From assembly GCF_025397995.1 (NCBI RefSeq), contig NZ_CP104550.1, forward strand, positions 1,020,001 through 1,084,000: a DNA stretch of 64,000 nt, in the 5' to 3' direction. The notes beneath the pieces were generated by a model, which saw only the letters and a list, made by a program, of their open reading frames with translations, had not been told where the DNA came from and searched no databases. Shown here one piece after another: positions 47,168 through 56,714 of the stretch. Both the position numbers and the translations under genes were made by a program. Source of the DNA: Methanothermobacter wolfeii. Lineage in GTDB: Archaea; Methanobacteriota; Methanobacteria; Methanobacteriales; Methanothermobacteraceae. The stretch's first letter is position 1, and each line of letters opens with the position of its first letter.

Positions 47168-48464
47168 ATGGATAGAATGACCGGGAAGCTGATGGAGTTC
47201 CTTGAAGAGCTCAGCAGAGCCCTTATAGCATCAGGGAACTCTGTGACCGAGACAGAGAGGATATTGAGGTCCATTGCAGGGTCCCTGGGTGTCATGGTGG
47301 AGGTCTCTGTCCTCCCCACCATGCTGATAATAAAGATGGGAGGGGATGTCTCAAGGATGAGCCTGGCGGCCCAGTCCCCTGGTTTCATTCCCCTGCACCA
47401 GGTCACGGAGATCTACAGGCTCATCGATGACGTTAAGGAGGGACATGTTGACCCTGAATCTGCCCTGGATAAACTGGTTAGTATAAGAAGAAGTCCTCAC
47501 CGCTCTGGAAGGCTGGGGATGTTTTCAGGCTACATACTCCTCTCGGTGGGGATAGCATTCCTTATACAGCCTGACCTCAGCCTGATAACCTATTCATCAT
47601 TCCTGAGTTTGATTGCAGGTTTTCTCATAGTCATGAGCTATGGTAACGAGAGGCTATCCCTTATAATGCCTGTCCTTGCATCATTTACAGTGTCCAGTGT
47701 TGCGTTCTTCATGATCTGTGAGGGCCTCATGACAGGCAACCTGAGCCTCCTTGTACCTCCCCTCATATACTTCATCCCGGGGGTTACCATCACCACGGGT
47801 ATGTATGAACTTGCAAGCCAGGAACTGGTTTCAGGGTCAAGCAGGGTTATATATGCGTGTATGCTGCTTCTTCTTTTACTCTTTGGAGTTTTGATGGGGA
47901 TGCAGCTGAACGGGTTCCCCCAGCAGGAATTTACAGCAATCAAAATCACCAGTTCATTCATCTACAGCCCCTACCTGGGAGCTGTCCTCTTTGCAACAGG
48001 CATATACCTGTTCCTGTCAGTCAGGAGGAGTGACTTCCCCTGGATTCTCCTTGTGCTCTACACAGCTCTCCTGGGACAGCAGATAGGTAACCTTATTGCT
48101 GGGGGGCTCCTGGGGGCCTTCCTTGGCGCCCTGTCAATGACGGTCACTGCAAGGGGCATTGAAATTGCGGGTAAAACATCCCACTTTGTCACCCTTTACC
48201 ACGTTCTCATCCAGGAGAGCCCCCCGCGGCTCGTTTAGTAAAACATCCCACTTTGTCACCCTTTACCCGGCGTTCTGGTTCCTTGCACCCGGATCAATAG
48301 GGTTCATAGGACTTGCAAATCTGATTGGAAAGAATTATCTGACATCTATCGCAGAGATTGGCCTATTTGCAATGACAGTTGTTGCAATAGCCCTTGGGTT
48401 ACTGGTAGGAGCCCTTTTAACAGAGCCGCTGCATGAAAAAAATAGAGCCCCGAGCGGGGATTGA
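47168..48464 (+). pseudogene. ThrE/DUF1212-type exporter, disrupted by a 67-bp repeat-insert unit
   Basis: The soluble N-terminal ThrE domain (1-115: ALIASGNSVTETERILR, VLPTMLIIKMGG) is followed by about eight membrane helices. Read as is, the frame ends at 48238 after LYHVLIQESPPRLV. Removing 67 bp (one 30-bp copy plus the 37-bp insert at 48201-48237) restores an uninterrupted reading: KTSHFVTLYPAFWFLAPGS, then more membrane sequence, ending at 48464 with 409 residues. The family is a threonine/serine exporter. The intact frame's last 19 bp overlap the 3' end of the convergent tRNA gene. Confidence 0.85.
48171..48267. repeat. 30-bp target duplication around a 37-bp insert (site C)
   Basis: GTAAAACATCCCACTTTGTC and ten further bases are perfectly repeated at 48171-48200 and 48238-48267. 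The 37 bp between are single copy and GC-rich. Size of both parts equals the CRISPR repeat (30) and a common spacer length (37). Confidence 0.95.
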
Positions 48465-48518
48465 ACCCGCGACCTCGGGATTACGAATCCCGCGCTCTAC
48501 CACCTAAGCTATCGAGGC
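48446..48518 (-). tRNA. tRNA-Thr (CGT anticodon)
   Basis: 73 nt. Acceptor GCCTCGA pairs with TCGGGGC (one G-T), discriminator T. D arm with TAGCTTAGGTGGTAGAGC, anticodon loop TTCGTAA with CGT at 34-36, T arm GCGGGTTCAATCCCCGC. No CCA encoded and no intron. It decodes ACG. Confidence 0.95.
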
Positions 48519-48605
48519 ATGATTGAATCAGTATAGTTTCTGTTTAATAAAATTTTCCCCTGGATGGGGACCGGGGGGTCCACGTCACAATGAAAAGGAT
48601 AAATA

Positions 48606-49404
48606 CTACAGTTTAACATGGACATCCACCAGGTCTCCATCATCAAATTTAAGGGACATACCATCCCTGGCTGCAAGTACGCGCGTCTTCGTGGCCTCCT
48701 GAACCCTCATCGCCTCCCCTTCCGGGTTATCAAGTATCATCTTCATCCCAAGGTGGGTCATTACGGCAACCCTTGGACTCACTTCCTCCACGAGTTTTAT
48801 GAAGTCATCCGTGCACATGTGTCCCCTTATATGCTCATTTTCAGGTCTTATCACGCTTGAGATAAGGACATCAGCACCCATGTGCTCCTCTGGAAGACCA
48901 TCAAAGTACTCTGTATCCGATGTGTATGAGACCGTAAGCTCCTCTGTCTTCAGCTGGAAACCTACCCCTGTGGGGTCGCCATGGACCGTTTCGGTACCCC
49001 TGATCTCAAGTCCGCCCAGTCTGAGGGTCTCATCAGGGGCAAGGGTCAGGCATTCAGATCTTCCCTTATGGTAATCTGATATGCACGGCCCCCAGCTCCG
49101 GTAGCCCTCCATGACGCTCAGGCTCCCGATCATGGCACCCCTGTGGCGTGTCATCCCGCGGGTCATGGCCTCTATCAGCACCTCTGCATCGGTGTAGTGG
49201 TCTGTGTGTGAATGTGATACCATCACAGCATCAAGCTTCCTGGGGTCAAGGCCGAACTGGTAGGACCTTACAAGGGCTCCTGGGCCGGGGTCGATGTGGA
49301 TGTTCATCCCGGCAATATCATCAAGCCTTAATCCGCCGGTCATCCTCTTCTGTGTTATGGTGGCGAAATCGTCCACCACCACTTCCAAGAAATGTTAACT
49401 TCAT
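48606..49404 (-). pseudogene. Metallo-beta-lactamase-fold hydrolase, frameshifted near its N-terminus
   Basis: The main frame contains MVSHSHTDHYTDAEVL (HxHxDH), HGDPTGVGF, and late ligands in VAVMTHLGM, a UPF0173-like zinc hydrolase of 265 residues. The normal start is the ATG at 49404, with GGAAGGTGATCAG before it, and reads MKLTFLGSGGGRF; at about 49365 one extra base shifts the frame, after which ATITQKRMTGGLRLDD continues. Without the shift only a GTG/ATG at 49388 out of context would serve. Either a recent mutation or a base-calling error. Confidence 0.8.
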
Positions 49405-49518
49405 CTGATCACCTTCCTTTAATTCTGTAAAAGCATCTATAAAGGTTTCTCCCTGGGGGGCTGAGACCGCAAACCGGTTCAGAGGACCCATCAGCCATTG
49501 AGGGACATCAGAGGGCTA

Positions 49519-50448
49519 TTATGACTCTTTCCTGCAGATTATAACATCACATTCAAGGCTCAGGTCCTTCCCGTCAACGCAGAGGTTTTCATCCTTCACA
49601 ACGACCCTGTCTCCCACATCCACGTTGCCCTCACCAGGAATTCTCATGAGTACCTTTTCACCGGCACCTGCAACATGCTTCCAGCGGGTGTCATAGGCCT
49701 CAACACCCTCTGAAAGTTTAACCTCAATGTGTCTGCCATCCTGGCCGGTAACCCTTCCAACCTCGCCCTCGGTAAGTATCCTAGATGCAAGTCTGATTTC
49801 CTCGCTCCTTTCAAGCATTTCCTGTCTGAGTTTAGCCCTCCACTTTTGAAGCACCTTCACGTCCCTTACGATGGTCTCGCTGAGGATTCTGTGGGCGCTC
49901 TTCTTATCCAGGGCAGGGCTTTTCATGAAAAGGTCATATTCGCTTCCGACCGATGGTGTCCTTGATGAAACATGCTCCATGAGCTCGGTGAGAAGCTCTG
50001 AAACTTCCTTGAGGGTTGTCCTGGTCTTCCACCTCTTTTTGAGGAAACCGTTTGTGATCTCCTTGGCTATCCTATTTCCGAAGACTATTATGGCTGTATC
50101 ACCCTTCTCCATGCTGGTTATCCTTGACCCTGTAAGTTCGATTATCTGGTAGGCGCCTGTTGTTGCATAGATCCTCCTCCTCTTTGTCTCGAAGGGTGTC
50201 TTCTGGCTTATCTCACCAACAACAACATCCCCTATGCTCCTCACCTTGCATGCATCGTCAGTGACCTTTATGTTGAGGCCGAGCTCGGATGCCCTCCTCT
50301 GAAGTTCCTCATCACTCTTTATCCTGCCGCTGTACAGTTCCTCCTCAAGTTTTTCCCTGGCTGACCTGTCACCGAAGTAGGCTATTCTGCGTTTATCTCC
50401 GATTATAACGCATCCCCTGGTGCTTATATAGGTTACTATGAGACTCAT
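49519..50448 (-). CDS. DUF2121 methanogen protein
   Basis: 309 residues from ATG 50448, which has AGGTGATCCT directly upstream; an upstream ATG at 50466 is less likely. N-terminal half MSLIVTYISTRGCVIIGDKR with FGDRSAREKLEEELY resembles an Ntn/proteasome-like fold (threonine follows Val-Thr), and the C-terminal part (about 215-305) is beta-rich. Known only in methanogens; function unknown. Confidence 0.7.
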   Translation of the reverse strand: MSLIVTYISTRGCVIIGDKRRIAYFGDRSAREKLEEELYSGRIKSDEELQRRASELGLNIKVTDDACKVRSIGDVVVGEISQKTPFETKRRRIYATTGAYQIIELTGSRITSMEKGDTAIIVFGNRIAKEITNGFLKKRWKTRTTLKEVSELLTELMEHVSSRTPSVGSEYDLFMKSPALDKKSAHRILSETIVRDVKVLQKWRAKLRQEMLERSEEIRLASRILTEGEVGRVTGQDGRHIEVKLSEGVEAYDTRWKHVAGAGEKVLMRIPGEGNVDVGDRVVVKDENLCVDGKDLSLECDVIICRKES

Positions 50449-50608
50449 AGGATCACCTGCATCCATTATCTAAGGATGTTTTGACCGGACGGATAAATAA
50501 ATGATTCGAAAAGAAGGGGGATTTTACTGACTGGTAAATGGATTATGGGAGGGCCATGTTAATATTAATAACCCTTGATAAACATAAATGAACCTGAGGG
50601 GGGAACCC

Positions 50609-52648
50609 ATGAAGGATGATAAATTCACAAACCGCCTGATCCATGAGAAAAGTCCGTATCTCCTGCAGCACGCCCATAACCCTGTTAACTGGTATCCATG
50701 GGGTGAAGAGGCGTTTGAAACTGCCAGGAAACATAATAAACCAGTTTTTCTATCCATAGGTTATTCAACATGCCACTGGTGCCATGTGATGGCAAGGGAG
50801 TCCTTTGAGGACCCTGAAATCGCCGATATGCTTAATGAAAAATTTGTTGCGGTTAAGGTTGACAGGGAGGAGCGCCCTGACATCGACGCCGTATACATGG
50901 AGGCCTGTCAGATGATGACAGGGACAGGGGGATGGCCCCTCACCGTTATCACAACACCTGAAGGCGAACCATTCTTTGCAGGGACCTACTTTCCAGCCGA
51001 GGACCGGGCAGGGATGCCCGGACTTAAAACCATACTTGAGAGGGTGGCCCTCTTGTGGGAGAGGGATCCAGGAACCGTAATTGAAACTGCAGGGGACGTT
51101 GTGAGGGCCCTTAAGAAACAATCCAGGCCCGGGGATGTGGGATTGGAAATCGTTGAAAGGGCCTTCGAAGCTCTGAAAAGGGGGTTTGACAGGACACATG
51201 GAGGTTTTGGTTCCGATCAGAAGTTCCCGGTGCCCCAGCACATCCACTTCCTCCTGAGGCACCATATTAAAAGGAAGGATGAAGTGGCCCTTGAAATGGT
51301 GAACCTGACCCTTGAGAGGATGAGGTACGGTGGCATATACGACCATCTCGGTTATGGATTCCACAGGTATGCGGTTGAACCATCATGGACCATACCCCAT
51401 TTTGAGAAGATGCTCTATGACCAGGCCCTGATCCTCACAGCATACCTCGACGCCTTCTCGGTTACAGGGAGAGAACTCTACAGGGACACATCCCTTGAAA
51501 TAACTGAATACGTGTTAAGGGATATGCAGTCACCCGCAGGGGGCTTTTATTCTGCAGAGGACGCTGAAAGTGAGGGTGTTGAGGGCAAATACTACCTCTG
51601 GAGGGCTTCCGAGATAAGGGAACTCCTCGGTGATGAGGCGCCCCTGGTGATGAGCTACTTCAATGTCCTTGAGGACGGGAACTGTGCAGGGGAGCTGAGG
51701 GGTGAGAACATATTACACGTAAGATCCCCTGAGAAGGTGGCTGAGGAGTATGGGATCACCACCGATGAACTCAGGGAGAGGATAGATAATGCAAGAAGGG
51801 TCCTCCTTGAAAGGAGGCTTGAGCGCACCCCGCCCTCAAGGGATGATAAGGTGCTTACCGACTGGAACGGCCTCATGATAGGGGCCCTTGCGAGGTGCCA
51901 CAGGATCACCGGAAGCCCTGAAGCCCTGAAATCCAGTAGGAAGTGCCTCGGGTTCATAAGAAATAATCTGTGGGTTGATGGGAGGCTTATGCACCGTTAC
52001 CGTGAAGGTGAAGCAGCCATAGGGGGCAGCCTTGATGACCATGCCTTCCTTATATGGGGACTCCTTGAGATGTACGATGCAACGTTCAAAGAGAAGTACC
52101 TTAAAATGGCGCTGGAGCTCTCAGAAGTCCTTAAGGAAAACTTCATGGCCCCTGACGGGGGCTTCTACTTTACCAATGACTCCTGCGGCCTTATTGTGAG
52201 GAGGAAGGACAGCCTTGAGGGTGCAATCCCCTCAGGTAACTCGGTGCATATGTTAAACCTCCTCAGGCTTGGTTCAATACTGGAGGATGATGAATTAACC
52301 GGGATGGCTCGTGGAATAGTATCGGCCTTCGCATCAAGGATTAAGTCAGCGCCATCAGCCCACACCTTCCTCCTGAGCCACCTGGAATGGGCCCTGAAGG
52401 GTGGAAGATCCCTCACCGTGATCTGCCCCCATACCCCAGGGATCCTTGAGGGTCTCAGGAGGGAGCTGATCCCTGACTTCACCATCACCCTGAAGGATGA
52501 GGCCTCTGACTGGTCCTTTGCACCAGGGCACCTCAGGAGCAAGGGGATGGTTAATGGTAAATGCACCTACTACCTCTGTGACCCTGAAAAATGTTATCCA
52601 CCATCCACGGATGATAATGAGATACTTGAATACATAAGGGGAGTTTGA
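50609..52648 (+). CDS. Thioredoxin-domain protein of the DUF255/YyaL (SSP411) family
   Basis: 679 residues from ATG 50609, which follows GAGGGGGGAACCC. N-terminal thioredoxin-like domain: [17 protein letters not shown] and STCHWCHVM with a C-x-x-C active site. The rest is an alpha/alpha barrel like N-acylglucosamine 2-epimerases ([25 protein letters not shown]). Widespread family without a settled activity. Its stop overlaps the copper ATPase start region, so the two are coupled. Confidence 0.85.
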   Translation: MKDDKFTNRLIHEKSPYLLQHAHNPVNWYPWGEEAFETARKHNKPVFLSIGYSTCHWCHVMARESFEDPEIADMLNEKFVAVKVDREERPDIDAVYMEACQMMTGTGGWPLTVITTPEGEPFFAGTYFPAEDRAGMPGLKTILERVALLWERDPGTVIETAGDVVRALKKQSRPGDVGLEIVERAFEALKRGFDRTHGGFGSDQKFPVPQHIHFLLRHHIKRKDEVALEMVNLTLERMRYGGIYDHLGYGFHRYAVEPSWTIPHFEKMLYDQALILTAYLDAFSVTGRELYRDTSLEITEYVLRDMQSPAGGFYSAEDAESEGVEGKYYLWRASEIRELLGDEAPLVMSYFNVLEDGNCAGELRGENILHVRSPEKVAEEYGITTDELRERIDNARRVLLERRLERTPPSRDDKVLTDWNGLMIGALARCHRITGSPEALKSSRKCLGFIRNNLWVDGRLMHRYREGEAAIGGSLDDHAFLIWGLLEMYDATFKEKYLKMALELSEVLKENFMAPDGGFYFTNDSCGLIVRRKDSLEGAIPSGNSVHMLNLLRLGSILEDDELTGMARGIVSAFASRIKSAPSAHTFLLSHLEWALKGGRSLTVICPHTPGILEGLRRELIPDFTITLKDEASDWSFAPGHLRSKGMVNGKCTYYLCDPEKCYPPSTDDNEILEYIRGV

Positions 52649-52650
52649 AT

Positions 52651-54594
52651 ATGGATATGCACCATCACCATGCCATGGACTACAGGAAAAGATTCATAGT
52701 ATGCCTTATCCTCACCGTGCCCGTAATCCTCCTTGGTGAGCTTCCAACAGGGACCGTTATCCTGAGTTTTCCCGGTAGCGAACTGGCTGTAACTGTACTC
52801 TCATCAATCATATTCTTCTACGGGGGCTACCCCTTCCTCAGGGGGTCTTTGGAGGAGTTAATGAGAGAAAGCCCGGGTATGATGACCCTCATTGCGGTTG
52901 CAGTGACTGTTGCATACATCTACAGCCTCGCTGTTGCAGCTGGTGTTGAGGGTATGGTCTTCTTCATTGAACTTGTAACCCTTATTGATGTGATGCTCCT
53001 GGGACACTGGATTGAAATGAAATCCGTCAAGGGGGCTTCAGATACCATTGCAGGGCTTGCGAGGCTCCTGCCGGCTGAAGCCCACCTCCTGAGTGATGGG
53101 AAAGTCATTGATGTGCCCATCGAATCCCTGAAGCTAGGAGACCTTGTACTTGTAAGGTCCGGTGAGAGGGTGCCCTCAGACGGGACCGTTATAAAGGGGG
53201 AGTCCCATGTGGATGAATCACTGCTTACCGGTGAATCCTCTCCCGTCAAAAAGTCCAGGGGGGACAGGGTCATCGGTGGATCGGTTAACACCGGAGGGTC
53301 CCTCACCATTGAAGTTGAACGTATGGGTGAGGAATCATTCATCTCACAGATGATTGAACTTGTGGGGATGGCCCAGGAGGGCAGGACCAGGACCCAGGTC
53401 CTTGCAGACAGGGCTGCCTTCTGGCTGACCCTAATAGCCCTTGGGGGTGGATTTTTAACCTTCATGGTATGGTACCTCCTTGGAATGGGGGCCCTGTTTT
53501 CTGTTGAACGCGCGGTAACCCTCATGGTCACCGCCTGCCCCCATGCCCTTGGCCTTGCAGTGCCCCTGGTGGTGGCGGTATCCACCGCAATATCAGCGCG
53601 GAGGGGTATACTGATAAAAAACAGAAAGACCCTTGAGAGTGCCAGGGAAGTCGATACAGTGGTCTTTGATAAAACAGGCACCCTTACGGTGGGTGAGCTG
53701 GGGATAACAGACGTCATATCCTTCAGCCCTGAAACCGATGAGGGTGAGGTGCTGAGTTACGCTGCGGCCGTTGAGTCCCAGTCCAGCCACCCCATAGCAA
53801 GGGGGATAGTTGAAGCCGTTGACGAATTACTCCCTGTTGATAGGTTCAGCACAATCCCTGGTAGGGGTGTTATGGGTTACGTTAATGATTCCAGGGTCAA
53901 GGTCCTGAGTTACGCTTACGCCCGGAAGCTGGGTTTCAGCATCCCTGAAACCATCATCAACGACCTCATGGAGGAGGCGAAGACCCTTGTAATTGTCACG
54001 GTTGACGATGAACCCGTCGGCTGCATTGGACTTGCAGATATCATAAGGCCTGAGGCAGCCGATGCCATAAGGATACTTAAATCAAGGGGCGTGGAGTGCG
54101 TCATGTTAACGGGTGACCGTCAGAGGGTTGCCGAATGGGTTGCCGGGGAGCTCGGCCTGGAGGAGTACCATGCGGAGCTTACACCCCAGGAGAAGTATGA
54201 GGTCATCAGGAGGATGCAGGAGGATGGCAGGAGGGTTGCGATGGTGGGGGATGGTGTGAACGATGCCCCTGCCCTTGCACAGGCAGATATCGGTGTTGCA
54301 ATAGGGGCGGGTACCGATGTTGCAATTGAGAGTGCTGATACAGTGCTTGTAAGGAGCAACCCCCTGGACTTCGTTGACCTGATGGACCTTGCAGGGGCAA
54401 CCTACAGTAAGATGAAGGAAAACATCATCTGGGCAACGGGTTACAATGCAATAGCACTGCCCCTAGCAGCCGGGGTCCTCTACCAGCAGGGCATACTGCT
54501 CACACCTGCAATGGGGGCCATACTAATGTCGGCAAGTACCGTGATAGTCGCCCTCAATGCAAGGACCTTCACCTTCAGGGGCTCTGCCAGGTGA
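52651..54594 (+). CDS. copB: CopB-type heavy-metal P-type ATPase
   Basis: 647 residues from ATG 52651 (GGGGAG upstream); a TTG at 52645 is possible. A Met/His-rich N-terminus (MDMHHHHAM) replaces the usual CxxC domain. Transmembrane metal site is CPH (TACPHALGLAVP), typical of P1B-3 ATPases that export Cu(II)/Cu(I). Phosphatase motif LTGES, phosphorylation motif DKTGTLTVGE, HP-locus SSHPIARG, and hinge GDGVNDAPALAQADIG are intact. Confidence 0.9.
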   Translation: MDMHHHHAMDYRKRFIVCLILTVPVILLGELPTGTVILSFPGSELAVTVLSSIIFFYGGYPFLRGSLEELMRESPGMMTLIAVAVTVAYIYSLAVAAGVEGMVFFIELVTLIDVMLLGHWIEMKSVKGASDTIAGLARLLPAEAHLLSDGKVIDVPIESLKLGDLVLVRSGERVPSDGTVIKGESHVDESLLTGESSPVKKSRGDRVIGGSVNTGGSLTIEVERMGEESFISQMIELVGMAQEGRTRTQVLADRAAFWLTLIALGGGFLTFMVWYLLGMGALFSVERAVTLMVTACPHALGLAVPLVVAVSTAISARRGILIKNRKTLESAREVDTVVFDKTGTLTVGELGITDVISFSPETDEGEVLSYAAAVESQSSHPIARGIVEAVDELLPVDRFSTIPGRGVMGYVNDSRVKVLSYAYARKLGFSIPETIINDLMEEAKTLVIVTVDDEPVGCIGLADIIRPEAADAIRILKSRGVECVMLTGDRQRVAEWVAGELGLEEYHAELTPQEKYEVIRRMQEDGRRVAMVGDGVNDAPALAQADIGVAIGAGTDVAIESADTVLVRSNPLDFVDLMDLAGATYSKMKENIIWATGYNAIALPLAAGVLYQQGILLTPAMGAILMSASTVIVALNARTFTFRGSAR

Positions 54595-54730
54595 CTTCCC
54601 CCTTTAGATGAACCTGAGCGAAGGAATATTAAAATAAACCCATATGCCCCTGCTTAATAAAAAAATCATGAGATAAATATTTATAGAATAAGGGACAATC
54701 TTAATCTGTAAATAGGTATAGGTGAAAACT

Positions 54731-55315
54731 ATGAAAAAGACCCTTGAGAACCTTACAAAGGCCTTTATTGGTGAGAGTCAGGCAAGGAACAGGTACACCT
54801 TCTATGCCAAAATTGCTAAGAAGGAAGGATTTGAACAGATATCAGAAATATTCCTGACCACCGCAGACAATGAACGTGAACATGCCAAGTGGCTGTTCCG
54901 CATGATAAATGACCTCAAAAAGGAGGCCGGTGAGGATCTTAACTCAATCGTCGTGGATGCTGAAGCACCCCTGACCCTGGGAACCACCGATGAGAACCTC
55001 ATAGCCGCCATTGAAGGCGAACACTATGAGAACACTGAAATGTACCCTGAATTTGCAGATACTGCAGAGGAGGAGGGGTACCCTGAAATTGCAAAGAGGC
55101 TCAGGGCAATAGCTGATGCAGAGAAACACCATGAAGAACGCTACAGAAAGCTCCTGAAACTTGTTGAAACAGGAAAGGTATACAGGAAGGATGAACCCGT
55201 AACATGGGTGTGCAGGAAGTGCGGTTACACCCATGAGGGCACGGAGCCCCCAGAGAAATGTCCATCATGTGATCACCCCGCCAGGTACTTCCAGATTAAA
55301 TGTGAGGAATACTGA
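54731..55315 (+). CDS. rbr: Rubrerythrin
   Basis: 194 residues from ATG 54731 with AGGTGAAAACT upstream. Four-helix diiron domain with E-x6-Y and EREHAKW motifs ([41 protein letters not shown]), then a C-terminal rubredoxin domain ([10 protein letters not shown] ... CPSCDHP). NAD(P)H-linked peroxidase that protects the anaerobe from H2O2. Operon with the superoxide reductase 10 bp downstream. Confidence 0.95.
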   Translation: MKKTLENLTKAFIGESQARNRYTFYAKIAKKEGFEQISEIFLTTADNEREHAKWLFRMINDLKKEAGEDLNSIVVDAEAPLTLGTTDENLIAAIEGEHYENTEMYPEFADTAEEEGYPEIAKRLRAIADAEKHHEERYRKLLKLVETGKVYRKDEPVTWVCRKCGYTHEGTEPPEKCPSCDHPARYFQIKCEEY

Positions 55316-55325
55316 AGGGTTGTGA

Positions 55326-55700
55326 ATGACAGAAAGGAACCAGATATTCCGCTGCAGTGTATGCGGGAACATAGTTGAGATCCTGAATCCAGGCCATGGA
55401 CAGCTTGTATGCTGCAACCAGCCCATGGAACTCCTGGTTGCAAGGAGAACCGATGTTGGACCTGAGAAGCATGTGCCGGTCATTGAAAAGACCGAAAGTG
55501 GTGTTCATGTAAAGGTTGGTGAGGTACCCCATCCGATGGAGGAGAACCACCATATACAGTGGATAGAACTGGTTACATCTGAGGGTGTCTGCAGGGCTGA
55601 CCTGAAACCAGGGGATAGGGCAGAGGCTGAATTCAGTGTTGACCCGGAATCAGACTTCATGGTCAGGGCCTACTGCAACATACATGGACTGTGGTACTAA
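55326..55700 (+). CDS. dfx: Desulfoferrodoxin (superoxide reductase)
   Basis: 124 residues of the two-iron class: N-terminal desulforedoxin site CSVCGNIVEIL ... VCCNQPM and C-terminal catalytic iron site with HPMEENHHIQWIEL and YCNIHGLW (Fe(His)4Cys). Reduces superoxide to peroxide, which rubrerythrin encoded just upstream then removes. Confidence 0.95.
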   Translation: MTERNQIFRCSVCGNIVEILNPGHGQLVCCNQPMELLVARRTDVGPEKHVPVIEKTESGVHVKVGEVPHPMEENHHIQWIELVTSEGVCRADLKPGDRAEAEFSVDPESDFMVRAYCNIHGLWY

Positions 55701-55722
55701 AACCACCTAATTTTTTCTTCAT

Positions 55723-56074
55723 CTATCGGTGTGCTGGAATCAGTGCTATTCTGACTCCATTTGGGTCCTCTATAAATGCAAGGTATCCCACGCTTATCTT
55801 AACGGGCTCCATGGTAACCCCTGCACCCCTTGATTTAAGTTCATTTAATGTACCCTCAAGGTCATCAACCTCCATGTCCACTGAAAACAGGCCGGGTTCA
55901 TGCACAGGGTTGCTTATGAGTTCAATGAAGGTATCTCCTTCACCCTTAAGAGGGTGATCCTTCCATGAGGTCCCAGATCATATTCACTGTCCACCTTGAA
56001 GCCCATGACCCCGTGTAAAAGGCGACTGACTCCCCCATATCCTTTACAATTAATGTGGTGTATCTGATTTTCAT
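55723..56074 (-). pseudogene. VOC/glyoxalase-family protein with two frameshifts
   Basis: The start ATG 56074 reads MKIRYTTLIVKDMGESVAFY; a base is missing in the C run at 56009-56012, after which [16 protein letters not shown] continues in the next frame; a second base is missing near 55946, after which [19 protein letters not shown] and [19 protein letters not shown] finish in the third frame. Adding two bases gives 117 codons, a normal one-domain VOC protein (lyase or dioxygenase-like metal enzyme). Confidence 0.8.
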
Positions 56075-56209
56075 TGCACTACCCCATGATCATCTATTGT
56101 TCCATGCATTATAAGTTTTCTAATGAATCAGAGGGGCCTGGATGAATCCCAAGGCCTGTGGGAGTTCCAACCCAAAACTTTTATTTCCCAAACACCAAAA
56201 ATCTCCTCC

Positions 56210-56698
56210 ATGAAAAGGATCCATATTCTGGTACTGCTTCTTGCCATTGTAGGTGTGAGTGGCTGTATAGACTCAGGTAAAGGTAACATTAACCAGCTGA
56301 TACCCGAGATAAACGAGCATATAAAGAATGGTGACTCCTACTTCAATGAATCAGCCATGGCAGCCAATGATTTTAAACTTGATGATGCCCTCTCAAAGTG
56401 TGAACTTGCAGCCTCAGAATACAATTCTGCAAGGAACCTCGCGTCTGAGGCCCTTGGTTATGCCAGGAACGATGGCGACCCTGTTATAATCAATTACATT
56501 GAACTCCTTGTATCTGAACTTGAGGCGAAGATAAACGCGACTTCTCAACTTAAAAGTGCCATCGAGATGTTCAGGCTCAACCAGACCGAAGAAGGAAACT
56601 CAAATATAGAACTGGCAAACAGTTACATGAAGAGTGCGAAGGAACTTGAAGGTGAAAGGCAGGAGATTGTCAGGAAAAATCCTGACAGGTTCCAGTAA
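56210..56698 (+). CDS. Predicted lipoprotein with helical repeats
   Basis: 162 residues from ATG 56210. Signal peptide with lipobox VGVSGC (Cys about 20), then helices rich in Asn, Ser, Glu and Leu with repeated ELA.S.Y patterns (ALSKCELAASEYNSA, NSNIELANSYMKSA), like a TPR/coiled bundle. No ribosome site, but a TATA-like CTTTTATTT 25-30 bp before the ATG suggests a leaderless transcript. Confidence 0.65.
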   Translation: MKRIHILVLLLAIVGVSGCIDSGKGNINQLIPEINEHIKNGDSYFNESAMAANDFKLDDALSKCELAASEYNSARNLASEALGYARNDGDPVIINYIELLVSELEAKINATSQLKSAIEMFRLNQTEEGNSNIELANSYMKSAKELEGERQEIVRKNPDRFQ

Positions 56699-56714
56699 AA
56701 AGGGGGGCTGAGAA

